DNA of 64,000 nucleotides from Guillardia theta CCMP2712 (taxonomy: Eukaryota > Cryptophyceae > Pyrenomonadales > Geminigeraceae): contig NW_005434670.1 in NCBI RefSeq assembly GCF_000315625.1, positions 1,075,564-1,139,563 of the forward strand, in the 5' to 3' direction. A program made the translations under genes and the position numbers. Each line of letters begins with the position of its first letter. Position 1 is the first letter of the stretch. Below, piece after piece: positions 35,321 through 50,300 of this stretch. The notes under the pieces were generated by a model, which was not told the DNA's origin, made no database searches, and saw only the letters and a program-made list of their open reading frames with translations.

Positions 35321-35393
35321 AGAATGCCATCAGACAATGTACAGCAAAAGTTTAGTAGTTGATAACATCCATTTGCTTTATTACACAACAATT

Positions 35394-38300
35394 TCAGGCA
35401 TATAAATTTACAAGGGTAGGAGACCCGTCGGCATCCTCGGTTTGGTACAAGCGTGAGCTTGCGATGGGCTGGAAGCTGCCGTCTTGTGAACCTGCTCTCA
35501 CACCTTCAGGCGTGATGATCAACGAGGCACGACTCACCAGTATCCTCGAGCGAGACGGTAGAAGCAGCATAGTAGTCTCGTGGCCTGTAGTACCTGCAGT
35601 AGATGTCACTCTCCTCGCTAGAACCACCAACAAACTTACTCGGCAAAGATATCAAACTTGACTCCTGCTCCCTGGAATGTGGCTGAACCAGTTGGCTGAG
35701 GTACCTGCAAGGCTTGTGAGATTGCTGGACCAGGTCAGCAATCACGCACAGCGAGGGAGGTCCATTGGTCGATGATCAGTTGGTTGTCGACCCACAGCTT
35801 GACTCGTTCGTTCGGGTTGATGTTCCATCGGAACTGCCTCTGCGGAGCGTAATCAAGACGAGCAAGGAGCAAACCAACACATCAAACCGTGTAATCAGGA
35901 GACCCTTGACAGGATGCGACGGCCTCACATGCGGAGATCACACCCGACCATCGGATGACCAGATCGCACAACTGTACCCCGCACACGCTTTGAAATCCAG
36001 TCACTTACTTCCGGGAGTCCTTTCATACAAGTACCTGCCGGCGCCAACGAGAGCAGGATCGAGCTGCGGTGGGTACGTGGAGGTGGTCCCAGTGGAGATG
36101 CTGCTTGGATACTTGGCCTCGAGGCTGCACAGGTCACAGGGTGCAGGGAGAGATGTGGTGATGGAAGAAGCCGAGTAGTACGTTGCTTGCACTCCACAGC
36201 GTCGAGCCATGACGCGTACAAGTAGTGAACCTGTTGGAGCTGGTCAGCACTTGCCGTCTCTCACAACTGGCAGCAGCCACCTGCCCAGCTGGGGATGGGA
36301 TGGCCGGGATGATGTAGGAAGCGAGGATGAGGCCTGTTGCTTCAACAGCAGCGAGGGAGGCCGTAACGGTTGGGATATCCCCTGGCTCATTGATCGCCGT
36401 CGAGCCATAGTAGGGAGGTAGGTAGGGGGTGCCCTGTATGTTAGAGCCAGACGTCCGCACGACTCGTACGAAGTAACTGCTCGCTGTCGCAGCCGAGGCG
36501 TTGAGCGTGTTTCCGAAGGAATCTCTCAGCTGGATTTGAAACTGAGTCACTGAGGGCTCCACGGTCGTTGCAGTCAACCCAGAGCCACTCAGCGTTGACT
36601 TTGACCCGCAACTCACTCCAGGGAGCACAACAAGCCGGAATGGGCTCCCCGAAATATCGTTTCCTGTCTGCTTCACATATGAAGAATAATCCTGAGCGAC
36701 GTAGAGTATGTAAGATGCCAGAAAATAACCCGGAGATCCAGGGATGGACGTGACTGTTCCCGTGCTGTACAGACTTTGGACAAGGCCGACTGTCTGCGTT
36801 GAGAACGAGACGTCAGTAAACATCGGGACATTCCCAAAAGAATCTTTCGCAACGATTGTGAACGAAGCGTATTGTCCAGCAAATGCCAAAGTTAATCCAT
36901 CACCGTACGCAATGGATTTCCCCGAGCAAACCTGACCACCGAAAACTTTCAGAGCACCGAAGGCGTTTGGAACATCAAAGCGTTGATGCAGTCTGTTGGA
37001 CGGGATTGGATTCTTGGAAACAGAATCTCCTGCTGAATAATACTGACTCTCCCATGTCAGAGAGTGAGCGCAGGACGAGACGTTGGGGCACTTGTACAAG
37101 GCGCTGATGTCATAGAGCAACTCAGCCGTCTCGAACGCTCTGAGTGCTTGAGGACTTGTGCTCGTGAGAGAAGTCCACTGATCAATGATCAGAAGGTTGT
37201 CGACCCAGAGTTTCACTCTCTCATCTGCGTTTGGACCCAAGGAGAACTCAAACGTATAAGTCTGTGCTAGACTTGGTCTTACAAATCCTGTCCATCGCAC
37301 CCCGAAGCCGCTTGCGGTTGACACGGATGGCAGCGGCGGCGAGCTCGCGCTAGACCAGTCGATGTTGTAGACTGACCGCGAAGAGATCGGGTCACCGGCT
37401 CCTAAGTCGTAGGAGGTTCCCGTTTGAGATGAGTTGTCGTAGTAAGTTGCTGTCAGACCGTTTTCAGGGGATAGAGATGTCATGACGGTGAATTCACCGC
37501 GCAGGAATGCGACATAACTTACAGACAATGTCCCGTCAAGATTGTCCAGGAGGCTTGCTGGTTGAGAGACGGGGCAACCCGCGCACACCAGGGGAGGGAA
37601 GTATCGAGTAGCGCCGACGGTGGGCATAGTAAGAAAGAAGAGGTCGTTGAGGGCGGGAGTGCAAGGCGACGATCCATCGATCCACAGCTGATCAATGGAA
37701 GACAAGTTGGCACATCGAGCACTGGTATCATAACCTGAGATCACCGTCCACCGACCCGCGCAAGCCCCGGTGTTGAAATCGATGTAAAAGCCTTGAAGGT
37801 CTCCCGCAAGGTCGATTTGTATTTTTCCTTCACTCAAGGCACAAGAAGCAGATTGTGAGACTACCTGGATGCCGTATGTGAAGTACATCCCCGCATAGGC
37901 ACCTTTGATTTGTGGTCCATAAGACTGACATGACTGTAGCGTGTTGAATGGATCCTGACAAGCGTCACTGAATATCCGAACGACAAACTGATCGCCGCCC
38001 TCTGATCGAAAGTTGGAGAAAGCATCCACGCTCTGAATGACAAAGTACGTGCTCGCTCCCGCCGTTGATATCGATAACCCGTCACCCGTCACCATGCTCA
38101 AGGTTGCGCAGGCCTGATTGGGCACCACCCGCACTGCAAGAGGAGAATTGCTCAGAGCTGAAGAGCTGAAGAGATGAAACCTTGGGATGGGAGTCAGGTA
38201 TTGGTTCAGACTACTGATCCAGAACAAGGACAAGCCCGTGTTCATCTTTGGCAGGCTGCTCGGGTCCTTCTTGTACTCTACTAGGATGTCCCAGAACTGA

Positions 38301-41300
38301 TATGCTCTCTGAGTGATAGACGCCGACGTCTGTAGACTGTCAAGTGAAGTCCATTGATCGATGATAAGGGACTGTGCGACCCACAACCTGACTCGTTCAT
38401 CCGACGCGTACAGTCTCGCTCCGATCTTACTCCACCTGACAGAAGGGACCTGAAGTAGTCCACTCCACCTGACAGAGAAGGCCTGGTCCTTGCCAAGGCT
38501 GAAAGGAACCTCATAGTTCGTCACGCTAAAGTCGATTGGAGAGTTTGACTGTGAGCGAGCTGGAAGCGTCAGGTCTGCGTCGTCATAGTAAGTTGCCGTC
38601 AGACCACCTCCGAAGGCAAAGGAGGTGTTCTGAGAAGAGATCGTCAGGTTGAGCACCAGCCCGCTGCCGTTGCCAGCGCAGGAGATTGAAGGGGGAAAGT
38701 CGACGGTATAGCCCGAACCTCCGGATAAGATTTCAATCCAATTCACACTACCAGATTCAGCGTGACACCGCCCAAGAAACCCTGAGCCAACACAAGGAGG
38801 TTCGCAAAGAGCGACACTATCACTCTCGTCTGAGTAGTTGGACCCACCGCTCACTATTCCCAGGTCCCAAATCGATCCGTTTGAAGTCGAAAGCTGGAAA
38901 ATATCCACCTTGAGTTCGCTCAGGCCAGATTGAGTGGGAACGTAGGAGAATTGATGTTTGTTTCCTCGGGGATCTGAAGCTGTCTGCACGAAGGGGACTG
39001 TGTCAAGTTCATGGATGGTTGCACCACTGTCGACCATGCCCGAAAATTGTTGATACAAAGACGCTTGAGGGTCAGGAGCATACAACCGGGCGTACATCGG
39101 GTCTGTCAAAGTGTCTCGCATGTTTCCATAAGCATCGCGGCTTATGACATAGAACGAGCTTTGAGACCCTGCAGTCGCGATAGTGATGAAGGAACCCTCA
39201 ATCGAGCTTGAAGATCCGCAAACTTGTCCTGGGTTAACTGTCAACCTTGACATTCCAGCCCCCAGCGTCTGCGACGAGGGAAACAAAGATGCGGAGGGAA
39301 TGATTTGGAAATTCGTCTCGGGAGACTGCCATTGAAGGTTAAAGAATGCATATCCCGAGCGATGAATATATTCGATGAGAATCTTGTAGGTCAGACCATA
39401 CTCGAGCTTCGTCTGCTTAATCCACGTGGTTGACGCGATATTGTTCAGCTCGTCTAACAGGATTTGGCCATCAATCTCAATATGAAGCCCTCCGTCAGTG
39501 GTTGCCATGAAGAAATGATCTCCAGTCGAATTCGGCTGAATGTATCCCGTCCAGATAACGGAGAATGGTTTCCCGCCACCAGCAAAGTAGAGGGCAGGAG
39601 GGTCGTTACCCCACTCGAAGTTGATATTTGGATCAACTCGAGTGCTCCTGTACCCTTGGAAGGGGTTACTCCCATCAAAATAGACAGCAAACAGTCCATT
39701 GCCTTCAGATGACAGACACGATGTGTACAAGTTGTAGTATCCAGAGATCGTTGCAGTGAACTCGGCTTCGTAGAAGCTGCTATAAACATTGCTGCTGTCT
39801 ACTACCATCTGTCGATTCTGATTGGCTGAGACAGGGGTTGTGCTTGCTGTGACTGTGTAGTTGTACTTGTCATTTGTGAAAGAGGAGTCAAATACAACCC
39901 GAAGGTTGAAAGTATCATCAAGCGTATCTCTCTGATTTGAGTATGCATCCAAAGCGAAGATGGAGAAGTAACTTGGGATTCCAGCGCTTGCAATCACAAG
40001 GCCTGCACCAGATATGATGCTATTTGTTGCGCAGATAGCACCAGGTTGAATCTGTACGAGGAGAGGAGAATTCAATCTCACACCTTGACCTCTACATCTG
40101 CAAGCAACATCCGTGAGAACATGTTTATCATCAGACAACCTCTCACCTATCATGTGCAGTCGTTCCTGGTTGGAGGGGGCAATCAGTCGTAACTGCCCAC
40201 ACGTCTCTTCTGCTCGGAATCTGACGGTTCTCGTTGAAAGGTGAGGAAGCATCGTAGTAATCTGAATTCCAAATCTGAAAATCGTTCCTCTTAATTTCAG
40301 ATTCTGTCATGGCGATGAACAATCTGTTACACGGAAGTATCGGGATTGGCGCAGAGTTAACAATCAAGCTCGACGAGTTCATCTCCGGCGTTTGACCTTG
40401 GTACATCCAGAAGAGACGTGGAGGCGTCGGAAGGGTGGTAGAGCAGGCATGCTTGTAACTCACTTCAATCCGGTAGAATTCGTCATCACCGAAACGATGA
40501 AAAGTGCCGGATGGAGTAGCAGTTTGTAGAGAACTCCACTGAGCAATCACCTCTTCGCTGTCGATCCAAAGGGACAAACGATCATTTGTGGTGTAGTCTC
40601 CGTTCAAGCTTTCTCCGAATGATGCCCAGAAAGTGTAGTCCCGCGCAGTTGCCATTTGCAGCAACCCTGCCCATCTGACCTCGAAAGAAAAATTTGAAAC
40701 CTGCAGGACGTTCTGAGAATACGTCCAGGAGGACCAGGAAAATTCCTTCTCTTGCCCCGTATAACCAGCAGCTGCTGAAAGTCAGTAAATCACTGAAATC
40801 AGAACAAGCGAACTCACTTCCATTGAAAGCCCCGTCGCAGTCCAGCGTGTAATACGTTGCTTGCAACCCAGAAACACCTGCGGTGACGAAGAAAAGATCG
40901 AAACTCTGAAACAGTCTGCTGCTTGATATCGAGTCCCTTGGCAAGCTCTGATACTCATAGTAGAAAGACAGAGAACCATTCGAGGCGTTGAATGGAACCT
41001 TCTTGTAGTCTATAGACAAGGAATAAAGCATATCACCATCGCTGATGTAGAACGTTCCTGTAGGTTGGAGGGTCGAGATCGATTGCCACTGATCGATGAC
41101 CATTACATTGTCAATCCAAAGTCGAACTCTTTCATCGGATCCCCCGAGATCAGTTGAGAACGTATACCTCTGCTGTCCGGGAGGCCTTATGAAGCCACTG
41201 TAGCGAATTGAGTATGTCTGCTTGTCAGTCCCATAAGGATTCCAGGGATGAGAAGCATTGGAGTCAAACGTGACTGTTGGTGAGATGATTGTCCGTGCTG

Positions 41301-44300
41301 GGTTTGTGAAGTTTGACTCTTCATAATAAGTTGCCATCAACCCTCCTGGAATGGCCATCTGAACGAACAACTCTTGTCCCTCACGATTCTTTGTGGTTGG
41401 GATGTAACCTGCTTTGTACAAGCCATTTCCAAGAGAGCTGACACTTCCCCTGATATCTTGTTGGCCCGGCATCCGTGCGTGTATCACAAAGAGGTCATCA
41501 TTACTAGACGCGTTGTTGCCAAGATGATCTCTCGCTTGAATGGTCACGTAGCTTGCAAGCCCAGCTGTGGCCAGAGACACGGCTGTGCCATAGGCTGTCG
41601 AGAGGGACCCACAAGTGTTAGCTGGATAAACGGCAAGACTGAAAGGACTCCCATGAATGTGCTCCAACGCGTAGAACAGTCGCGAGGTAGGAACTGAACT
41701 CTGAGGTTGAGAGAGAGAATTCCATGACAGATCTATGCTTCCAGAGTTTGCGAGAGTTTTGTATTCGATCTTGATCTCTACCATGACATCTCGGACCATC
41801 CAGACACTGGCCTGCAAGTTTGTCGTGTGTAAGCTTGTCCATTGATCAATGATCCAAGCATCATCTATCCAAAGTTTCAGCCTCTCTGTGAATGATCCGA
41901 TGTTTGCGATGAAAGTGTGCTCTTCAGCGTACTGTGAAGAAATGAAGCCACTCCACTTTGCAAATTTCGAGACAAGAGTTCCTGATTGTGACTGGCAGAT
42001 ACCATCGGACGACCATTGGACATTTGGTGCAGCTACTGCGATGTAGAAGGGCGAAGGAAAGGTTTCATCTTCATGACAAGCGACATTCAATCCCCCAATT
42101 CCATCAGAGGCGCTTTGAACATTCAGAGTGTAGTTTCCGCTCGTTGAGATTCTGTAAGACACAGTTGATTGTCCAAGCAAAGTGTTGGGCAACAATGATG
42201 CATATTCAGCTCTTGCATTGTAGACTTGGTTATCTGTTCCCTGAATGAAGATTCTGTAAGTATCATCACTGTTTGTACGAATGTTTTGAAAGGCATCCTT
42301 TGACTGAATTGAGAAAGTTGCTCCAAACCCCGCGGTAGCTATTGTCAAGGAAATCCCATCAGCTTGACATGAAGCACTCGATGTGGATCCAGGATTCACG
42401 TTTATGACAAATTGTTTTATGCCCTTTCCAAGCGAGATCTTCAGAAAATATGTTCCTGCGACTGTCGCAAAGTAGTTGCCCACATTTCCAGTAAACACAC
42501 TGGTATAAAGTTGGATCGTTTGTGCCTGATCTGTGATCTGCAGAGCAAACTGCTCTGCGCAGACATCCTGAGGATTGGCATACACATCTCGACATGCAAT
42601 AGAGAACGAGACCGTCACGCCTGCTGTGGCGACCGAAAGTCCTTCCCCATAAAACATTGAATCTAAGAGACTTGTGTATGTGGGTGAGACCTGAACCAGT
42701 GCAGGAGAATCACCTTCAAAAGTGATCAAACAAGGAAGAAACATGTCAGATGCAAGTAGCAAAGTTGAACTCAAAGATGCTCCAGACAGAAAGAGTCTTG
42801 GCTGCGTTGGAAATGCAAACTTGTAATCGATCATAATCTCGTAGAGTTCATACGCCTGTAAAGCTTCAAAAGTGCCTGATAGGCTTGAGACGCTTAAAGC
42901 AAGAGAATTCCATTGATCTATAAAACAAAGTCAATTCATGTTGGCACGGATTTGAAACACTACCTATTATAAGTTCACCATCAAACCATATTTTCATTCT
43001 GTCATTTGATGATTGATAAGAATTTTCCAATTGCAAGAACGTGTTGCTAGAAGTGTTCGAACGCAAGAATCCATGTATATGTACAAGATATTGATCTTCA
43101 TGCATCCCAGAAACTGTCATTGCTGCATCATCTAACAACAAGGTCTCACTGACCAAGAATGGAGAATATGCGGAATCGTTCAATATGGAATAGAAAGTTG
43201 CAAAAAGTCCCCCACCATCGACAAGATAAGCTTCAAGAGTGTGGTTGCCGGAAACATAAGGAGTGTATGTGAGATCATAAAGTCCTTTCGTCACATCCAG
43301 AGCAGAGACGACATGCAAATTCTTTCCCGGAGGTTGTGAAAGAAAGGCGACGATGTCTTTGTCTGAATCAGATCTCCTGTTGCCGAACGAGTCTCGAAGC
43401 AGCAGTGAGAGACTGGAGGCGAGACCGACGGTAGCCAGAGAGAGCCCTGTTCCAAACAGACTTGAGTTCGCACAAGAAGCTGTCGAGCTGATCACTGTGA
43501 GTGGAAACGGCGACATCAAGACATGTTGTGCTGAATTGAAGAGGTTTGTAGATGGGATGACGGTCTGCAATAGACAAGTTATTGGTGTGAGTCTCAGTTT
43601 CAAGTTCTTGTACCTTCTCTTGTGACGAGGATGCATATTTCAATGACAAGTGCGCCTCACCAATTCGATGCTTGTATTCGATTCTGATGGAATGAATGGA
43701 ATGCTTACTCATCCAAAGGTTTCCAACGAAAGGATCCTGCACATCGCTTTGACTGCAGACAGTTTGCATGACTTTGCATCCCATCCAATGGTAGTCTTTT
43801 TGATCAATGGTCAAAGTTACCTGATCACTGTTTCCTGCATATATGTAGAAATAATACATGTCATCGATGTCCAGCGTAAGAAAGCCTTCCCATACGGCTG
43901 AAACATAGTCTGACATGTATGTTCTATGTTTCAGCATATCTGAACTCCAATCGTTGATATGAACGGGCCCATCATTCCATTGAAAGTCCACGATTGACAC
44001 GTTGACGTCAACAGGCTGACCCAAGAAAGCTTCGTTGTCGTAAATCATCCCCATCAATCCACCAGCCCTCAACTTTTGAACCGACAAATCAAAAGTTCCT
44101 GCTAGAGATGTCTGATAGCTTGCTACATATTCACCACAAGAAGACTCTTGTTTCTCTATAAAAACTCGATTCGCGAGGTTCAGTATCTAGGAGATCTTTG
44201 TCAGCATATCAACAACACGCAGAAGAGTGCAATCGAACCTCATTTGTAGTGCTGGTTGACAAGGTGACTGCCCATGGATCCTCCCAGCGATCGACGAGGT

Positions 44301-47300
44301 TCCCATAGCTGTCAACTCCTTTGATGCTGAAAGTGGATTCCACACCAGCGGTTGCGATGGTCAGCGCTGAGCCGAAGCATCGGCTCAAAGATGCGTTTGT
44401 TGCCCCCGCAATGATGTTGAGCAATCCTCCAGTGTCTGCATCAACCCATGAATCAGTCCCTTGAAAGACATCGTAAGACGAGAACGCCAAGACACTCTCG
44501 TTTCCGAGGTGATCTTTGATCGCAAAAGACAAGGAAGGTGCCGTTGTGCTGTTCCCAATGTACCGATACTCCAGCTGGATAGGATGGAAGTCCATCGTAG
44601 AGCCGAAGTAAACAGTTGCGGAAGGGTCAGTCATAGATAGAGAACTCCATTCATCGATAAGAATTGCTCCATCGACCCACAACTTCAGTCGCTCCACTTC
44701 CTGAGTCTTGTTGGATAGCAACAAGCTGAAGGTGTACTCGTCGATCTGTAAGCTCTTCACGAAGCCTCTCCACATAACTCCGAACGGGTCAGTTCCTGTC
44801 CCAGTGCCTTGGGTGCAATTTATATCGCTCGCAATGCAGATGGTTGCCGGGAGACTTGTAAAATCACCTATCGACTGGATCGATTCTCTGCTTTTGCTGG
44901 ACAAAATTGTGGAATAATCATACTGTTCTAGAGTATAAAAAGTAGCAGACAATCCTTCCTGCGATGACATTTCAGAAGAACAAATAAAACTACTCAAAAG
45001 AAAGGATCAACCTGAACAAGATTTTGCACCATCAACTTGTATACTCCAGTCTTATTTGTGACAACATTGAAAGAATAAGTTCCATCGCCGTCATCTTTGA
45101 CCACACCGTAATTGATCTGACAACCTGGACAGGAATAGGATGTTGAGTTTTTGATTGGTTTCATGCTGTCCCAGACATCTGCAGGAAGCAACCAACCAAG
45201 CCACTGATCTCCGCCCTGAGACTTCCTGTTTCCAAATTCATCTCGTGTGATCAAAGCGAAGGAAACATTTTGCCCTGCAGATGCATATTGCATCTCAGGC
45301 AGTTGTACAAAACTCGTTGAAGCACAAAGAATTCCTGGATAAAATTCTACACTATCATGGCTGCTGACCATCCAATCCCCAAACACACTATTGTCAATGT
45401 CGACAAAAGATTCGTCACAAAAGGATTGTGAACACTGCTTCCATGATATCTCCCAGTCATCCGTCAAGCTTGATCTATAGAAATACTCAATTGTAAAATC
45501 GAAATATGACGCAGCCTGACGACTTTCAACTTGTTCTTCAAGATCAGTCAGATCCTCTTGCTCCGTAGAATCAATCACAATCTGATTGTCGAACCAAAAG
45601 CGAAGTTTTGGAACAATTCCCGTCGATGCGAGCTTGAATGTAAAAACTTGTACCTCAACATCATATATTTTCGGTCTTAATAAGCCTTGCCACCGAATAA
45701 AATTCCATAGCGAAGGAAGTTGGTCAGTCATGATAGCATTTGTCTTGTAACTGTTCACCATCCTAGATTCTATTGGAGTCGGAATCGCGTCATCGCTGTA
45801 AAACGTTGCGTACAATGTCTGCGCTATTGCCAACGAGACAGAAGTCTTGTAAGAACCGGCAAGGGTAACAACACCGTAGGCGAGGTGGTTGCCCGACCAT
45901 GGATAAAAGAAAGATGAGGGAGTGTTTTGAAAGACTTGACTTGACGCAGCGCTGCTCCATTTCAAAGGCATCACCCTGCATGGATGAAAAATTCAGGATG
46001 GTTGAAGTGTAACAACATAACAAAAGTTTTACCTGTTTGTACTATTAGAGAAGCTCGAAAGAACAATCTTGATCGGATGGAGTACAGGGTATGAATCAGT
46101 CACATTGACAGTGCATGTCAGATTCATGGACTGTAAAGAAGTCCATTGATCAATCAGAAGGATGTCGTCAATCCACAACTTTAGGCGTTCAATGACGTTA
46201 GGATCTGAAGGCTCGAAGTCTATCGAGAAGTTGTAGACCCCTTGATCAGGAAATGAAATCGACCCTTGGAAGTCCACTCGGTATGTATCCGTCAAATAAC
46301 TTGCAAGAGACCGTCGGGCTGATTGAATTAACGGTGTGTTTTCAAAGGGAACTTCTTGACATGGAGACTCTGCGAGGCAAGAAGAGCTCCAGATAGGAAA
46401 GGCAACATCTTGAGAGCTTGAGTAGTACGTAGCTGACAACCCTCCGTCAGAGGAAAGAGAACTCATGGAGTTGAGATAGAGCTTTGATGCCGGATTGTCA
46501 GGGAGGTTTGGTATATAGCGAGCGAAGAATTCAGGTTCTCCGTAAGACAAGTCCTGTAATCTTGTGGCGTCTTTCACTGAAGGGTTGTAAATGACATATC
46601 TTGAACCCACTGGTGGAATAGAAGTAGGAGTCTCCAGGAAGACTGTGTTATCATTTGAATTGTCGATGATTCTGCGGTTGTCTCCAGTCTCATGGAAATG
46701 TATGTACATGTCAACTAAGATCCTTCCATGAATTGCCGATACGTTGTCGAGCTTAATTTCCGTTGCCGAGACAACTTGTAGGATGGTTCCAGAACGAACG
46801 AGGTCGCACAAAGACCATTCGAAAGGAAGGACTCCATTGTCAGGCCCTTTCCTCTCGTTTCCATAGGCATCTCGACTCTGTATGGTAAAACTTACCAACA
46901 CTCCTGCTGTTGCAATCGAGATGGACGTCCCTGACGCTCTTGATTGACTCGCACAAGATTTTCCAGCCTCCACCCTCAGCAAGCTGCTCCTCAGGCCCCC
47001 CGAGCTACTCCAGTAAGCCAGGTATGCCTTTGAGACTACTTGCTCAGCTTGTTGTTGGCTCCTCCAGAGAAGGCGGATGGGCCCATCGGACGTGAACCTT
47101 TGGTACTCAATGCGGATTGGATACATGAGTTGCGACATCAGAGCTATGGTTCCTTCGACAAAACTCGCCAACTGACCCAAGAAATCATGGCGGATCGAAA
47201 GAATCAGAAGATCGTCGATGAATAACTTGGCACCACTCGCAGCAGGCAGCTCCATCTACGGTAGAGGTCAACACAACTGTTAGACGGACATCGCACTGCA

Positions 47301-50300
47301 AGCAATACCTTGAATGTCCAAACAGCGCTTGCAGGTGGAATGATCAAACCAGCCCACCTGACGCTGAAGAAATCTGGCCCGATATCCTTGAAGGTCACCT
47401 GTGGCCCGGGGACTGGACGTTCTGTTTTCTTCCAGTTGAAATCGATGACTTCATCCACCCTTGAGTAACTTGGGCCTGCGACCGAGCCGTTGGGAGACAA
47501 GCCATGGTCGGTGAAGTCTGTGTTTTCATAGTAAATCCCTTGCAGACCTCCTGTCTTGAGCAAACGTCCGAGCAGCTTAAGCATAAAAGATGTCATAAAA
47601 ACAAACAGAGTTGTCGTAGACCTTACCTCATAGATTCCTGATTCGTTGAGTACATAGTCAAAAGTTGCATTCATTGTCAACGTCAGGTTTTGCACAATGC
47701 GGAGCTTGGTTGCAGTCAAGGTAGAATTCCAGTCATCTTGCAAATGAGTCGAAGCTTGCAGATATTGGTTGGATGAAAGGTTGGACACGAAGAATTCCAT
47801 TTGACAGAGACCGTCACATAAGCTTTCGCAGTCGTTCCCGAACCTATCTTTAGCATGCACATGAAACGACGAAGCTACGCCAGCCGTGGTTAATGATATC
47901 CCAGTGCCCGCTATGAAAGAATGATTCGTTGCAATTTCAGATGGTTTGACTGCTAAGTCATAAGGACTGCCACGGACCTGAAAAAGCCATTAGAAATTTC
48001 TTTGTGCGACGCATGAAATTTTGACTTCACCTCATGTGCCTGGTACATTCTCGCGGTCGATATGGACGAGAAGTTGCTAGAATTTGCCGCCCATTTCAAA
48101 ACATATCGCGACATAGTCAAGTTGCAACCGAAACAAGTCAATCTGGCCTCTAGTCTTGCAAAGGAGTTTTGCAACTCAATTGAAGTTTGTGTAAATGAAG
48201 CGGTTTTGTTACACGATGCGTCATATACTTCGGTGACAAGAATGTTGTTCAACCAAATCTCATAGCAAAACTCTATCAGGTGTAATCAGGTATGCTTCAT
48301 GTTCTTCAAGAAAACAAGCTTACCTTGAAGAGAAGAATTGTCGCTGATGGCAAAAAAGAAACTTCCGTTCTGCGGTGGCAAAATGATGCCTTCAATAGAG
48401 ATAATGTAAAATGACAAGCCCGAGTTAACTGCTTCGTCGATATTCTGAGTGACCAAAGAGCTCGTCTGTGTATCCTCAAAAGCCATCGACGACAAGTAGT
48501 AGGTCGTCGTCAGCCCACCATGATCTAACAACATGGATAAAACTAGATTGACTGTCGACCTGTATGGAAACGAGGTGAATTCCACGCATGAGGGATCGCT
48601 GGTATATGTTGCAGAAAGAATCGCATCTGGAACAGCCCATGACAAACTGCTGTCATGTGGAACTCTCAGAGCTGCGAAAATGTAATTCGTATTTGCAAGC
48701 ACTTCGTTGCCATATTGATCTCTAATGTAAATCTGGAATGATTGACTCATGCCTGCCGTCGCTATAGAGAGCGAAGCAGATTGCATATACGAACTTGTCG
48801 CGCATTGTGAAGCAGGCTCAACGTGTATGGAGAAAGGAAGTCCTCCTACAACTCCATCGTACATGCTCGAAGTTCCAGCAATGCTCAGCAGATATTCTCC
48901 AGCTCGTGTCATCTGATATTGGACAATCAAGTAAGAACCTTGAGCTGGATCAAAAGGGGGGGAAGACGTCCGTGACTGAACAATCAAACCAGTCCCCCTC
49001 TCAACAAATGTGCACAAGAAGCTCTCTGTCCACTTTGGATTCCAAGACTTGAGGTTGCCGAATGTATCTCGAGCAACAAGAGTAACTTTTGATAGATCTC
49101 CAGCTGTTGCAAGAGTCAGCCCAACCCCCAAAGCTGAGCTGCTTCTTATGCTTCTGTGCGATGGTTGAACATTCAGCCGAAAAGGTGAGTTGTACACCAA
49201 AGAAGTTCCAATTGCAACTCTGACGTCGTAAGTGCCTGCTTTCGTAGCTGCAAACGAAATCTGACGTGATTCGTTCGATTGAGAAATCACGTTTCCTGCA
49301 AGCGTGTCTGCTCCTACCAGCCTGACATTGACAGGATCAGAGAATTGTGAGAAAGATGTCGGATTTCCATATTGATCCCGTGCATTCACGAGGAATGAAA
49401 ATTGTTTGCCTGCAGTACCATTGGGAAAATTTGTCCCATCCAGAGGAAGCATGGAAAATTCATTCAGTGACACATAACTACGGCTTGAGCAAACTTGGGA
49501 TGGCCGCACGTTCAACAAGTATGGTCTATCTTGCCAGCTACCCTTTCCAAAAATGTCACAAGACTGCATGAATGTAGGTTGCATTTGAGCAGATTCCCAT
49601 AATAAGCTGAATGAGCGAGGGGTGTTGGTGATGGTGTCAAAAATTCGAACTTGTAAGGAGAAATCGTAAAAGTTGGTGGCATCCATACGGACTTCAGAGC
49701 TCGTCAACACATTTGCCGTAGAGACCGATTCATTGTGCAGGATTACACTCTCGTCCAGCAGGACTGTGATGCTGAAATTTGACATCCCCTGGACCTGGTC
49801 CACTGAGAACCTGTAGTTGTCCGAGAGTGCAGGTTTTACAGCTCCGCCTACTTTCACCTTGAGACATGGTACATGAGAACGGTTAGAGAATACAAATCGA
49901 CCAGAGCTCAGGAGCTCTTGACTTTCAGTCAGCACAGGCAAGTCTGAGGTATCGTAATACGTTGCAGTAAGCTGACAGCTTGATAGCAAATCAAGGTTCA
50001 GCAGTGACTGCCGTTCAGCCTCAAGAAGAACATATTGAAACTCATAGCTGCCATCGAGATTGTCTTGCACAGATGGTTTCGTGATTTTGTTTTCATTGCA
50101 GCTGGCAAAAGGAATCCAGGAACCTGGATAAATGCATTCATTCGTAACAATCTGGATGAAGAAAGTGTCTCCTCCTTGCGTCTTCAGATTTCCAAAATCA
50201 TCTCTTGCTATGATTGTGAGGCGACTGAGACTTCCTGCCGTCGCCAGAGTCAAGCTATCTCCTGTCACAGAGCACAAAGATGCAGACGTTCTCCCTGGCA